Shown here piece after piece: positions 8,005 through 16,453 of a stretch of 42,492 nucleotides of DNA; the first letter of the stretch is position 1, and each line of letters starts with the position of its first letter. The stretch is from assembly GCA_035690425.1 (NCBI GenBank), contig DASSKO010000060.1, positions 1 through 42,492 of the forward strand, given 5' to 3'. Source of the stretch: DASSKO01 sp035690425 (lineage in GTDB: Bacteria > Actinomycetota > Actinomycetes > Propionibacteriales > Nocardioidaceae). Below the pieces are notes generated by a model. The model was not told the origin of the DNA and did not search any database. It was given only the letters and a program-made list of their open reading frames with translations. The translations under genes and the position numbers were made by a program.

Positions 8005-9426
8005 GTGCGCACACGCGCTGTTGTGCTCGCGTCGGCGATGATCCTGCTCGCCGCCCTCGGGCTCGGTGGCTGGGTGGCGTACGACGAGGGCCTGCTCGAC
8101 CCCTCCGCCGGTGAGCCGCAGCGCACCGCGGGTGCCGAGCTGCCGCCACCGCCGGGTGTGTCCGTCCCCGAGGTCGCGCCGCCCGGGCCGGTCTTGGAGC
8201 AGACGTCGGCGAGTACGGCGACCCGGCGGGGGATGCGCACCGAGCTGGCCGACGAGCTGCGAGCGGACGACCTCGGCCCCAGCCTCGGTGTGCTGGTGGA
8301 GGACCTGGCCAGCGGTGACGAGCTGCTCCGGCACGGCCGGGGCCGGTTCACGCCGGCGTCGACGCTGAAGCTGCTCACCGCCGTGGCGGTGCTGGAGCAG
8401 CTGGGGCCGGAGCACCGGTTCTCGACCACGGTGGTGGCCGGGCGTCGGCCAGGCGAGATCGTGCTCGTCGGTGGTGGTGACCCGCTGCTGGCTCGTCGTG
8501 CGACCACAGCGGCGTACCCGGACCCGGCGACGACGCAACAGCTCGCACGGCGCACGGCGAAGGCGCTGGCTGCCGACGGCACCACCAGGGTGCGGCTGCG
8601 GTACGACGCCTCGCTGTTCACCGGCCCCGCGGTCAACCCGGCGTGGGAACCGTCCTACGTGCCCGACCAGGTGGTTACGCCGATCAGCGCGCTGTGGGTG
8701 GACGAGGGCCTGGGCCCCGACGGTGCCGGGCCACGCGCGACGGAGCCGGCGCGGGCAGCGGCGGAGGTGTTCGCGGACCAGCTGGAGGCCGAAGGCATCG
8801 TCGTCCGTGGGCGGGTCACGCCGCGGGAGGCCCCGGCCGAAGCGCAGCGTCTCGCCTCGGTCGAGTCGCCGCCGCTGGCTCGGATCGTGGGCCACGTCCT
8901 GCAGCTCAGCGACAACGAGGGCGCGGAGGTGCTGCTGCGTCACGTCGCGCTCGCGGCCGGACGGCCGGCCTCGTTCGAGGGGGGCGTCCAGGCGCTGACC
9001 GAGACCCTCGCCGGGCTGGGGATCGACCTGAGTCACGCCCGCATCCTCGGTGGCAGCGGCCTCGCCCGCGGCAACCGGCTGCCGCTCGACGTGCTGGTCG
9101 ACACGCTGCGCGTCGCGGCGCAGCCGGAGCACCCCGAGCTGCGCGCGGCGGTGTCGCGGCTGCCGGTGGCCGGGTTCAGCGGCAGCCTGGCCTACCGCTT
9201 CGCTGCCGATGGCGAGTCGCCGAGCGATCCCGCGCTCGGTGTCGTCCGGGCGAAGACTGGCACGTTGACCGGCGTACACGCCCTGGCCGGGGTGATCCTC
9301 GACCAGGAGGGGGCAGCGCTGCTCTATGTCGCGATCGCCGACCAGGTGCGACCGCAGGACACCCTGGACGCGCGTGCCGCGCTCGACGACCTGTCCGCCG
9401 CGATCGCGACGTGTGGGTGTGGCTGA
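8005..9426 (+). CDS. dacB: D-alanyl-D-alanine carboxypeptidase/endopeptidase (PBP4, family S13)
   Basis: About 473 residues from the GTG at 8005, which follows GGGAGG by six bases. An N-terminal signal/anchor segment (VVLASAMILLAALGLGGWVA) is followed by a proline-rich linker. Serine penicillin-binding protein motifs are present: STLK (SxxK, in TPASTLKLL), SDN (in QLSDNEGAEVLL) and KTGT (in RAKTGTLTGVHA). The large insert between SxxK and SxN is typical of S13/PBP4 enzymes. Such proteins trim or cleave peptidoglycan cross-links outside the membrane. It is divergent from ppa and followed by a TPP-riboswitch unit unrelated to cell-wall metabolism. Confidence 0.9.
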   Translation: MRTRAVVLASAMILLAALGLGGWVAYDEGLLDPSAGEPQRTAGAELPPPPGVSVPEVAPPGPVLEQTSASTATRRGMRTELADELRADDLGPSLGVLVEDLASGDELLRHGRGRFTPASTLKLLTAVAVLEQLGPEHRFSTTVVAGRRPGEIVLVGGGDPLLARRATTAAYPDPATTQQLARRTAKALAADGTTRVRLRYDASLFTGPAVNPAWEPSYVPDQVVTPISALWVDEGLGPDGAGPRATEPARAAAEVFADQLEAEGIVVRGRVTPREAPAEAQRLASVESPPLARIVGHVLQLSDNEGAEVLLRHVALAAGRPASFEGGVQALTETLAGLGIDLSHARILGGSGLARGNRLPLDVLVDTLRVAAQPEHPELRAAVSRLPVAGFSGSLAYRFAADGESPSDPALGVVRAKTGTLTGVHALAGVILDQEGAALLYVAIADQVRPQDTLDARAALDDLSAAIATCGCG

Positions 9427-9480
9427 GCAGGTCGGGTCGCGGGTTTCTCCCCCGGGCCGGTCACGCGGTAGCGTGCGCTA

Positions 9481-9572
9481 CGTCATACGGGAGCTCGCTG
9501 GTAGCGGGCTGAGAGGGCGGTGCCGACCGCCGACCGTCGAACCTGATCCGGACAATGCCGGCGAAGGGAGTG
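9481..9572 (+). ncRNA. TPP riboswitch (THI element) upstream of tenA
   Basis: The conserved elements are in order: ACGGGAGC (9487-9494), GGCTGAGAG (9507-9515), ACCGTCGAACCTGATCCGG (9533-9551), AATGCCGGCGAAGGGA (9554-9569). The 3' end of the aptamer overlaps the Shine-Dalgarno AAGGGAG (9564-9570) of the next gene, whose GTG start is at 9576. TPP binding could therefore hide the ribosome site directly. A short palindrome GTAGCGTGCGCTAC (9468-9481) immediately precedes the aptamer. Confidence 0.93.
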
Positions 9573-9575
9573 CGT

Positions 9576-10208
9576 GTGGAGGCGTCCGCACCGGTGATTG
9601 CAGGTTCCCTGTCGAGCCAGCTGTTCCGGCTCGGCGAGCCGATGCTGCAGGAGCAGCTGCGCCATCCCACCGTGGTGGGCCTGGCGCGCGGCGACCTTGG
9701 CGTCGAGGTTTTCCGCGGCTGGATCGAGCAGGACTACCTGTACCTGACCGACTTCGTCCGCGTCTTCTCCCGCCTGGCGTGGCAGGCGCCGCCGGAGCAT
9801 CTGCCCGACCTGGTCGACATGGCCCACTCGACCTGGCACGAGGAGCTGGCGCTGCACCGGGAGCTGGCCGCGCCGTTCGGCGCCCGGCTGGACTCGGCCC
9901 GCAAGGGACCGACCTGCATGGCTTACACCTCGTTCGTCCTCGACGCGGCCGCCGACTACGGTCGCGGCCTCGCCGCGGTGCTGCCGTGCATGTGGGGCTA
10001 CTCCCAGCTCGGGCAGCGGCTGGCGCAGGACCCGCCGCACGATGTGCGGTACCGCCGGTGGATCGACACCTATGCCGACCCGGGCTTCGCCGGCCACGCC
10101 GCCCGTTGCGCGCAGATGCTGGACGAGGCAGCGCCCGACCCAACGGTCGCACGCGAGGCGTTCGTGACCGGCATGTGGCACGAGCTTGCCTTCTGGGATG
10201 CACGGTAG
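9576..10208 (+). CDS. tenA: TenA-family thiaminase II / aminopyrimidine aminohydrolase
   Basis: 210 residues, typical for TenA. Family hallmarks are the N-terminal substrate-site aspartate in WIEQDYLYL (D53), the nucleophilic cysteine in LPCMWGY (C138) and the C-terminal glutamate in WHELAFWDA (E203), so this is the catalytically complete TenA_C type. These enzymes release hydroxymethylpyrimidine from thiamine breakdown products such as aminopyrimidine, feeding thiamine salvage. An ATG at 9555 lies inside the riboswitch core and is unlikely to be the start. GTG 9576 follows AAGGGAG by five bases. Together with the ykoEDC importer under its own TPP riboswitch, this suggests the organism salvages pyrimidine precursors. 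Confidence 0.9.
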   Translation: MEASAPVIAGSLSSQLFRLGEPMLQEQLRHPTVVGLARGDLGVEVFRGWIEQDYLYLTDFVRVFSRLAWQAPPEHLPDLVDMAHSTWHEELALHRELAAPFGARLDSARKGPTCMAYTSFVLDAAADYGRGLAAVLPCMWGYSQLGQRLAQDPPHDVRYRRWIDTYADPGFAGHAARCAQMLDEAAPDPTVAREAFVTGMWHELAFWDAR

Positions 10209-10242
10209 GCCCACGGCAGCTGACCACCCGGCCGGCGTGGGC
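10209..10242 (+). terminator. Hairpin between tenA and the MFS gene
   Basis: GCCCACG (10209-10215) pairs perfectly with CGTGGGC (10236-10242) across a 20-base loop, starting at the base after the tenA stop. There is no T-tract, so it may be a weak terminator, an attenuator or an RNA-stability element rather than a full stop to transcription. Confidence 0.3.
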
Positions 10243-10313
10243 TCCTCCCGCGCCGAAACGTCGACCACCCGAGTCGACCAGACCGACCGACTGCGGGGAA
10301 GAGAGAGGCCGCC

Positions 10314-11636
10314 ATGGCGATCACGGTGCAGGAGGCCATCGACCGGGCGGGCTTCGGTGCGTTCCAGCGGCGGTTGTTCTTCGTGTGTGCGGTGACCTGG
10401 GCCGCCGACTCCGCGGAGATCTTCCTGCTCTCCTTCGCGTTGCCGGGGTTCGTCGCGGAGTTCGACCTCACCGGCACCCAGGCAGGGCTGGTCGTGACCT
10501 CGACGTTCGTCGGGATGCTCATCGGCGCGTGGTTCTGGGGTGCGCTGGCGGATCGGATCGGTCGGCGAGCGGGGTTCCAGCTGACCATCGTGGTGTTCGC
10601 CGTGTTCGGTCTGGCCTCGGCCTTCGCGCCCAGCGCGGTGTGGCTGGCGGTGCTCCGGTTCGCCACGGGATTCGGTCTCGGCGGTGCGCTGCCGCTGGAC
10701 TTCTCGGTCTTCGCTGAGTATCTGCCGACTCGGAACAGGGGGCGGTGGCTGGTGCTGCTGGAGAGCTTCTGGGCGGTCGGTACGATCGCCGCCGCCGGTC
10801 TGGCGCTCGTCATCATGCCCACGCTGGGATGGCGCTATCTGCTGGCGACTTCTGCAGTCGCCGCCGTACTCGTGCTGTGGGCGCGTCGGCGGGTGCCGGA
10901 GTCGGCGCGCTACCTGGTCGCCGCGGGCCGTACCGACGAGGCGCGGGAGATCCTGGCGCAGGTCGCCAAGGACAACGGCGTCACGGCCACCGAGGAGTCG
11001 CTGGCCGCGCCTGCGGGCGGCTCTGCGGCCGTCACCCCGGCCACCCTGCTCCGATGCGGGCTGCGTCGGGTGACGCTCACGCTGTGGGCGACGTGGTTCC
11101 TGATCGCGTTCGCCTACTACGGCATCTTCGTCTGGCTGCCGCAGATCCTCTCCGAGCAGTACGGCTTCTTGGACAGCTACCTGTACGTGTTCTTCATCGC
11201 GCTGGTGCAGCTGCCGGGGTACTTCTCCGCAGCCTGGCTGGTGGAGCGCTGGGGACGGCTTCCGGTCCTGCGCACCTACCTGGCGATCAGCGGCGCGGCG
11301 ACCTTCCTGTGGGCGTTCTCCGGCGGGTCCGCCCTGGTGCTGATCGCCGCCGGCCTGATGAGCTTCTTCTCCCTGGGAGCCTGGGCGGCGCTGTACGCGT
11401 ACACCCCCGAGGTCTACCCGACGCAGGTGCGCGCCACCGGCATGGGCGCGGCCAGTGGCTTCGCCCGCGTCGGCGGCGTGATCGCGCCCCTGGTCGGCGG
11501 TCTGCTGTTCTCGGTCTCGCTCTTTCTCGCCCTGACGGTGTTCGCGGTGGGCTTCGTCGTCGCCGCGGCCGTGGTCGTTTCGATCCAGCGCGAGCCCCGC
11601 GGGCGGCCGCTGGTCGACACCCTGTCCGAGGCGTAG
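10314..11636 (+). CDS. MFS transporter, possibly for a thiamine precursor
   Basis: 440 residues with about twelve predicted hydrophobic segments. The MFS loop 2-3 motif is visible as GALADRIGRR, with GFGLGGALPLDFSVFAEYLP matching the sugar/aromatic-acid porter subgroup and PEVYPTQVRATGMG in the second half. The start ATG at 10314 has AGAGAGG five bases upstream. It lies 105 bases after tenA in the same direction with only a possible weak hairpin between, so it may share the TPP riboswitch. By context it could import thiamine or an aminopyrimidine. From sequence alone, an organic-acid substrate is equally possible. Confidence 0.8.
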   Translation: MAITVQEAIDRAGFGAFQRRLFFVCAVTWAADSAEIFLLSFALPGFVAEFDLTGTQAGLVVTSTFVGMLIGAWFWGALADRIGRRAGFQLTIVVFAVFGLASAFAPSAVWLAVLRFATGFGLGGALPLDFSVFAEYLPTRNRGRWLVLLESFWAVGTIAAAGLALVIMPTLGWRYLLATSAVAAVLVLWARRRVPESARYLVAAGRTDEAREILAQVAKDNGVTATEESLAAPAGGSAAVTPATLLRCGLRRVTLTLWATWFLIAFAYYGIFVWLPQILSEQYGFLDSYLYVFFIALVQLPGYFSAAWLVERWGRLPVLRTYLAISGAATFLWAFSGGSALVLIAAGLMSFFSLGAWAALYAYTPEVYPTQVRATGMGAASGFARVGGVIAPLVGGLLFSVSLFLALTVFAVGFVVAAAVVVSIQREPRGRPLVDTLSEA

Positions 11637-11686
11637 CCGCCGGACCGAGGCGGCCTGCCCGTGTCGGTGAGCGCACCCGGGCGCTC

Positions 11687-11920
11687 CTACTGCAGGGGCG
11701 AGTCCGGCGGAGGCACCTGGTAGTGCATCTCCTCGTCCACCGATGCGACACCGTCGACGGCGGTCAGAGCCTGACGAGAGTCGTCGGGCATGGACCCGGT
11801 GATGATGCCGAGCGCGTCATGGACGTGCTCGACCTCCATGCCGCGGTCGCGAAGGGCCCCTGCGACCGACTCGATCTCCGCGAGGTGCTCATCGGCAATG
11901 GTGACGCTGACCCGGATCAC
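11687..11920 (-). CDS. Small protein resembling a subtilase propeptide (I9-like)
   Basis: 77 residues from the GTG at 11920, with GGAG five bases upstream. The protein alternates strand and helix: IRVSVTIADE, a helix, EVEHVHDALGIITGSM, a helix, then GVASVDEEMHYQVPPPD. The final GVxxVxxE followed by a polar tail resembles the end of inhibitor_I9 propeptides, which fold as alpha-beta sandwiches on the subtilase surface. It is 40 bases downstream of a subtilase gene on the same strand. The inference is a stand-alone folding chaperone or inhibitor of that protease. The assignment comes from motif and context only; a ferredoxin-like fold of other function is possible. Confidence 0.5.
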   Translation of the reverse strand: MIRVSVTIADEHLAEIESVAGALRDRGMEVEHVHDALGIITGSMPDDSRQALTAVDGVASVDEEMHYQVPPPDSPLQ

Positions 11921-11960
11921 GTCTCCACCGTACTCCGTGGCCGCGGGCTGACGGGCCCGC

Positions 11961-13298
11961 TCATGGGGCTGCCAGAGCGAGCCCGGAGCCGACGTCGACC
12001 GACGGCAGCAGCAGCCGCTCACTCTCCCTGGCCAGCGTCGCCCACAGTTGCAGGCCGCGATACCCGGTCGCCTCCGACCACAGCGCGGCGATGCCCGCGA
12101 CGTGCGGGGTCGCCATGCTGGTGCCGCTGATGGTGCGGTTCTTCATCGGCATCGGCCACGACGAGAAGACCGCCACACCCGGGCCGGCGATGTCGACCTG
12201 ACCGCCTCGGCCGGGCAGGCTGCGGGCAGAGAACGGCGCAATGTCCAGGTCGGAGTCCACGGCTCCGACGGCCACAATGCTGTGGCTGTTCGCCGGCGCA
12301 CCGACGAAGCCGGGATCCGCGGGCCGGTTCGCGTTGTTGCCCGCGGCGGCGATGATGAGGGTGCCGCGACGCAGCGCTCGACGTCCTGCGTGGGTGTAGG
12401 GCGGATGAGGCTGTGGGACGTCTGCGCCGAGGGACATGGAGATGATCGCGCAGTCGTTGGCGACCGCCCAGTTGATCCCGGCGAGGATCCCGGCGTCCGC
12501 GCCGGAACCGGCGTTGCTGAGCACCTTGCCGGCGAAGATCTCGGCCTCGTACGCGATGCCGTAGCGGCGAGTGCCCTCCGGCGTCTTCGGGCCGCAGGAC
12601 GTGCCGATGCAGTGGGTGCCGTGCCCGTGGCCGTCCTGGGCCGACTCGCCTGCGATGAAGGACTGGACGGTGACACTGCGACCGACGAAGTCTGGATGGG
12701 TGCTGTCCATGCCAGTGTCAAGTACGGCGACCTTGACGCCTTGTCCCGACCGGGCCGAGGACAAGACCTGGGTCGCATGCAGCCCCCAGGTGGCACGGTC
12801 GTCGTCCTCGAAGTGGGCAGGGATCGTGGGGGCCGCAGCGGCGACCGCCCCTGTGCTGCCGAGGAAGCGCCCGCTGAGGTCGCCGACACCGTCGCGGTAG
12901 CCGCGCACATAGTCGGGAGAGGAGCCGGCGCTGCCGGGCATGATGTGGTGGATGAGCTCAGGCGCCACCGCGACGACGGCCCGTTGCGCGTCGGTGGAGG
13001 TCTGCAGCGCGCCCAGCTGGTCGGGGTCCACGCTGACCACGGCCATCGCCAGCTCGGAGAACACGGTCGCGTCGGCACCCTCGGTCTGCGCCATGTCCAT
13101 GGCCTGCGCGTCGAAGTCGCGGGAGCTGGCGATCTGGGACAGCCCGGCCACGGACTGCAACAGGGCCGCAGGGTCGCCGTCGGCCCCTTCCTCGGCGAAC
13201 GTGATCACGTAGCGGCCTGTGGTCTGAGCCCTACTCAGCTCCGGCTCGAACCCCGCGTCCGCTCGGTCTTGCGCTCTCGACGTACCCGGATCCATCAT
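11961..13298 (-). CDS. Subtilisin-like serine protease (S8) without signal peptide
   Basis: 445 residues from the ATG at 13298, which has AAGGAG seven bases upstream (the frame is open further up). The catalytic triad is intact: D194 in AVLDTGMD, H229 in HGHGTHC, S394 in SGTSMATPH, with the oxyanion Asn in AAAGNN (about 321). Residues 29-120 (GRYVITF to VAVAPE) look like a built-in I9-type prodomain. No hydrophobic signal peptide is visible; the N-terminus is acidic and polar, so the protein may act in the cytoplasm or use another export route. A small I9-like gene follows, suggesting a protease-inhibitor pair. Confidence 0.88.
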   Translation of the reverse strand: MMDPGTSRAQDRADAGFEPELSRAQTTGRYVITFAEEGADGDPAALLQSVAGLSQIASSRDFDAQAMDMAQTEGADATVFSELAMAVVSVDPDQLGALQTSTDAQRAVVAVAPELIHHIMPGSAGSSPDYVRGYRDGVGDLSGRFLGSTGAVAAAAPTIPAHFEDDDRATWGLHATQVLSSARSGQGVKVAVLDTGMDSTHPDFVGRSVTVQSFIAGESAQDGHGHGTHCIGTSCGPKTPEGTRRYGIAYEAEIFAGKVLSNAGSGADAGILAGINWAVANDCAIISMSLGADVPQPHPPYTHAGRRALRRGTLIIAAAGNNANRPADPGFVGAPANSHSIVAVGAVDSDLDIAPFSARSLPGRGGQVDIAGPGVAVFSSWPMPMKNRTISGTSMATPHVAGIAALWSEATGYRGLQLWATLARESERLLLPSVDVGSGLALAAP

Positions 13299-13416
13299 CG
13301 CGCTCTCCTTGGTCTCCTCCGCGGCCTCCTGCCAACGCGGGTCTCCTCGAGAGTGCTCCTGATCGCCACCGCACGCCAGACCCCGGCGCGCCTGCACGCC
13401 CGCGGGACGGAGACGG

Positions 13417-14172
13417 TCAGCCGCCCAGCCGATGGATGGCGAAGGCGATCAGGAACCCGACGGTGGTCACGAGGCCGGTCAGCAGGTGGGCACGCTCGAA
13501 CGCTTCGGGGATCATCGTGTCCGCGATCATGGCGAGGACTGCGCCCGCGGCCACGGCGGTGATGACGGCGATCACGGTCGGCGGCACCCCGCTCAGTGCG
13601 ACGTACCCGCCCAGCGCGGACAGGCCGCTGACCACGGCGATCGTGCCCCAGACGCCGAAGACATAGCTGGCGCTGCGCCCGGCCCGCTTCATCCCCGCAG
13701 CACTGGAAAGCCCCTCGGGGACGTTGGAGATGAACACCGCGGCCAGCACGCCCAGGCTGACGCTACCGCCCTCGAGGAGCCCCACGCCGAGCACGACAGA
13801 CTCGGGTACACCGTCCAGCAGTGCCCCGATCGCGATGGCCGCCCCGCTGCCGGATGCCTGGGACTCGGACGGCTGCTGGGGTCCGGAGCGCTTGCGATGC
13901 CGGGCGCCGTGCCGGGCGAGGGCGACGTTTGCGACGGTGTAGAGCACCGCACCGGCAAGGAAGCCGATCGCCGTAGCCGCCAGGCCACCGGTCTCGGCGG
14001 CATCGGCCACGAGCTCGAACGCCAGCGCCGACACCAGCACACCCGCACCGAACGCCATCACGGTCGCGATCACCTTCGGCGGCACGCGCACCGTCCAGGC
14101 GACGCCCGCGCCGAGCACGAGCGCCCCACCGCCGAGCAAGCCCCACAGCCCCGCGGCCGCCCATGTCTGCAC
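13417..14172 (-). CDS. ZIP-family metal transporter-like membrane protein
   Basis: 251 residues with about eight hydrophobic segments and a polar loop around residues 90-108 (RHGARHRKRSGPQQ). The paired ZIP motifs are recognisable as ALLDGVPESVVLG and FISNVPEGLSSAAG. In classic ZIP transporters the second site reads HNxPEG and the first HxxxE. Here the histidines are absent (SNVPEG; LLDGVPES), so metal specificity may differ. The start is GTG at 14172, four bases after AGGAGG. It is upstream of the subtilase on the same strand with about 118 bases between, so co-transcription is possible but unproven. Confidence 0.75.
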   Translation of the reverse strand: MQTWAAAGLWGLLGGGALVLGAGVAWTVRVPPKVIATVMAFGAGVLVSALAFELVADAAETGGLAATAIGFLAGAVLYTVANVALARHGARHRKRSGPQQPSESQASGSGAAIAIGALLDGVPESVVLGVGLLEGGSVSLGVLAAVFISNVPEGLSSAAGMKRAGRSASYVFGVWGTIAVVSGLSALGGYVALSGVPPTVIAVITAVAAGAVLAMIADTMIPEAFERAHLLTGLVTTVGFLIAFAIHRLGG

Positions 14173-14346
14173 GCTGCCTCCTCTCGTCGGGCTCGTCGTC
14201 GACCGTTGTACCCACCGCCGCGGGGTCCTCGGCCGTGGCGGGCTCGGCCCAGGTTATGCGGTGCCGCGCGCCGGCGCCGGTACCGTGCCGTGCGGGTCGA
14301 CGGTGACCGCGGTCGGTGATGTGGGCGCACGTCGTACGGTGGGCGC

Positions 14347-15432
14347 ATGACAGAGCAGCCGGAGATGGTCGACTGGGACCTGGCCACGCAGACCGCGAAG
14401 CGGTTCACCCGCCCCGGGCCGGAGGTCTCGCCGGACGAGGTGCACGACATCGTCGCCGAGCTGCGCCAGGGCGCGACCGACTCCGAGAGCCACGTCCGCG
14501 AGTTCTCGCAGTTGCACGCGCGCAGCGCCAGCGCACCGATCGTCATCGTCGACCGGCCGGGCTGGGTGCAGGCCAACACCGAGGGCTTCCGCACCCTGCT
14601 GCGTCCGGTTGTCGGCAAGATCATCGCCACCAAGGGCGAGCCGTCGGCCATGGCCAACGCGGTGGGGTCGCGCATCACCGGGGTCGAGGTGGGTGCGCTG
14701 CTCGGCTATCTGTCCGGGCGTGTGCTCGGGCAGTTCGACCCGTTCTGGCGGGGTGCCGCGGGCGCCGGTGACCCCGCGCCTGACGATGCCGGGCGGCTGC
14801 TGCTGGTCGCGCCCAACATCGTGCAGACCGAGCGCGAGCTCGACGTGGTGGCGCGCGACTTCCGGCTGTGGGTGTGCCTGCACGAAGAGACCCACCGCGT
14901 GCAGTTCACCGCAGTGCCGTGGCTGCGCGAGCACCTCCTCTCGGAGGTCAAGGCCCTGGTCGACGCCACCGACCTCAACCCCTCCGCCCTGGGCGCCCAA
15001 CTGCGCGAGGGCATCCAGCAGGTGGCCCGGGCCACCAAGGGAGACGGCGACGTGTCGCTGCTCGACGTGGTGCAGACGCCCGCGCAGCGAGAGATCGTCG
15101 ACCGGGTCACGGCCACGATGTCCCTGCTCGAGGGGCACGCAGACGTCGTGATGGACGAGGTGGGGCCGGACGTCATCCCGACGGTCGCGACCATCCGTGA
15201 GCGGTTCAACGTCCGGCGCAAGGGCGGCGGCACGCTCGACCAGATGCTGCGCAAGCTGCTGGGTTTCGACGCCAAGATGAAGCAGTACCGCGATGGTGCG
15301 ATCTTCGTCCGCGGCGTGCTCGACAAGGTGGGCATGGACGGCTTCAACCGGGTGTGGACCTCGCCCAACACACTGCCCACCAAGACCGAGATCGGCGACC
15401 CCGAGGCGTGGGTGCGTCGGGTGCACGGCTGA
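14347..15432 (+). CDS. DUF2342 zincin-like metalloprotease (F420-associated family)
   Basis: 361 residues. The zinc motif HEETH is at residues 179-183 in VCLHEETHRVQF, and a downstream EGHADVVMDE can supply the third ligand. The overall pattern (VDWDLATQTAKR start, GRLLLVAPNIV before the zinc helix, DQMLRKLLGFDAKMKQYRDGA near the end) matches the actinobacterial family often annotated as coenzyme-F420 biosynthesis-associated or zinc-dependent metalloprotease. Its actual substrate is unknown. It sits immediately upstream of tilS with 8 bases between, the conserved arrangement in many actinobacteria. No F420 gene is present here, so the F420 label should not be taken as function. Confidence 0.85.
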   Translation: MTEQPEMVDWDLATQTAKRFTRPGPEVSPDEVHDIVAELRQGATDSESHVREFSQLHARSASAPIVIVDRPGWVQANTEGFRTLLRPVVGKIIATKGEPSAMANAVGSRITGVEVGALLGYLSGRVLGQFDPFWRGAAGAGDPAPDDAGRLLLVAPNIVQTERELDVVARDFRLWVCLHEETHRVQFTAVPWLREHLLSEVKALVDATDLNPSALGAQLREGIQQVARATKGDGDVSLLDVVQTPAQREIVDRVTATMSLLEGHADVVMDEVGPDVIPTVATIRERFNVRRKGGGTLDQMLRKLLGFDAKMKQYRDGAIFVRGVLDKVGMDGFNRVWTSPNTLPTKTEIGDPEAWVRRVHG

Positions 15433-15440
15433 CCCACGCG

Positions 15441-16448
15441 ATGGGTCCCCACCCGGCCGTCGCTGCGGTCCGGCACGCCGTCCGGCGCGGCCTGGCAGAC
15501 CTCCCACCTAGGTCGACCGTGCTCGTCGCCTGCTCCGGTGGTGCGGACTCGCTCGCGCTGGCGGTCGCGGTTGGCTTCGAGGCCCGGACGGCTGCCTGGC
15601 GGGCCGGTGCGGTGGTCGTCGACCACAACCTGCAGCCCGGGTCGGCCGAGGTGGCGGCGCGTACGGCGGGACTGCTGCGCGACCGTGGCCTGGACCCGGT
15701 CGACGTCGTCGGAGCCCAGGTCGGCGCCGGCATTGTGGGCGGCGGCATCGCGGGCGCCGGCGGGCCGGAGGCGGCCGCGCGGGCGGCCCGTTACGAGGCG
15801 CTGGCTGCGGTGGCGGACCGGCACGGCGCGGACGCCGTACTCCTGGGCCATACCCGCGACGACCAGGCCGAGACGGTGCTGCTCGGCCTGGCCCGGGGAT
15901 CGGGCGCGCGGTCGCTGGCGGGCATGGCGCCGCGGTCGGGCCGCTACCGCCGGCCCCTGCTGGACGTCGACCGCGCGCAGACGCGAGCGGCGTGTGCAGC
16001 GGAGGGGCTGACCCCCTGGGACGACCCGCACAACACCGACAGCGCCTATACCCGGGTGCGGGTGCGCGCAGCCGTGCTGCCGGTGCTGGAGCGCGAGCTC
16101 GGCCCCGGGGTGGCTGGCGCGCTGGCACGCACCGCACGGCTGCTGCGTGCCGACGCCGACGCGCTCGACGACCTGGCTGCGACGGCGCTGACCGGCTGCC
16201 GCACCGCCACCGGTCTCGACGTACCCGCCTTGCAGGCGTTGTCGTCGGCGGTGCGTGCCCGGGTGCTGCGGTCGGCGGCGCTGATGGCGGGGTGCCCGGC
16301 CACGGAGCTGTTCGCGCGGCACGTCGAGGCCGTCGACGCGCTGGTCACCCAGTGGCGTGGGCAGCGCTGGGTCGACCTCCCCGGTGGTGTGCGAGCCCGC
16401 CGGGAGCGGGACGAATTGCAGATCCTGGGCGCGGCTGTGGCAGGCTGA
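15441..16448 (+). CDS. tilS: tRNA(Ile)-lysidine synthetase
   Basis: 335 residues. The N-terminal PP-loop ATP-pyrophosphatase motif CSGGADS is at residues 31-37, and LLGHTRDDQAETVLLGLARGSG is the family's second conserved block. The C-terminal part is short, as is usual for actinobacterial TilS. The enzyme modifies C34 of the CAU-anticodon tRNA-Ile to lysidine so that it reads AUA. The ATG at 15441 is chosen because the homology starts close after it; upstream codons overlap the zincin gene. It is followed five bases later by hpt. Confidence 0.93.
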   Translation: MGPHPAVAAVRHAVRRGLADLPPRSTVLVACSGGADSLALAVAVGFEARTAAWRAGAVVVDHNLQPGSAEVAARTAGLLRDRGLDPVDVVGAQVGAGIVGGGIAGAGGPEAAARAARYEALAAVADRHGADAVLLGHTRDDQAETVLLGLARGSGARSLAGMAPRSGRYRRPLLDVDRAQTRAACAAEGLTPWDDPHNTDSAYTRVRVRAAVLPVLERELGPGVAGALARTARLLRADADALDDLAATALTGCRTATGLDVPALQALSSAVRARVLRSAALMAGCPATELFARHVEAVDALVTQWRGQRWVDLPGGVRARRERDELQILGAAVAG

Positions 16449-16453
16449 CCGCC

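Noticed and set aside
7912..9279. Long minus-strand extension of the pyrophosphatase frame over the carboxypeptidase gene
   Set aside because: The translation has no family features before the GTG at 7911, which has an AGGAGG site; the opposite strand encodes intact PBP4 motifs.
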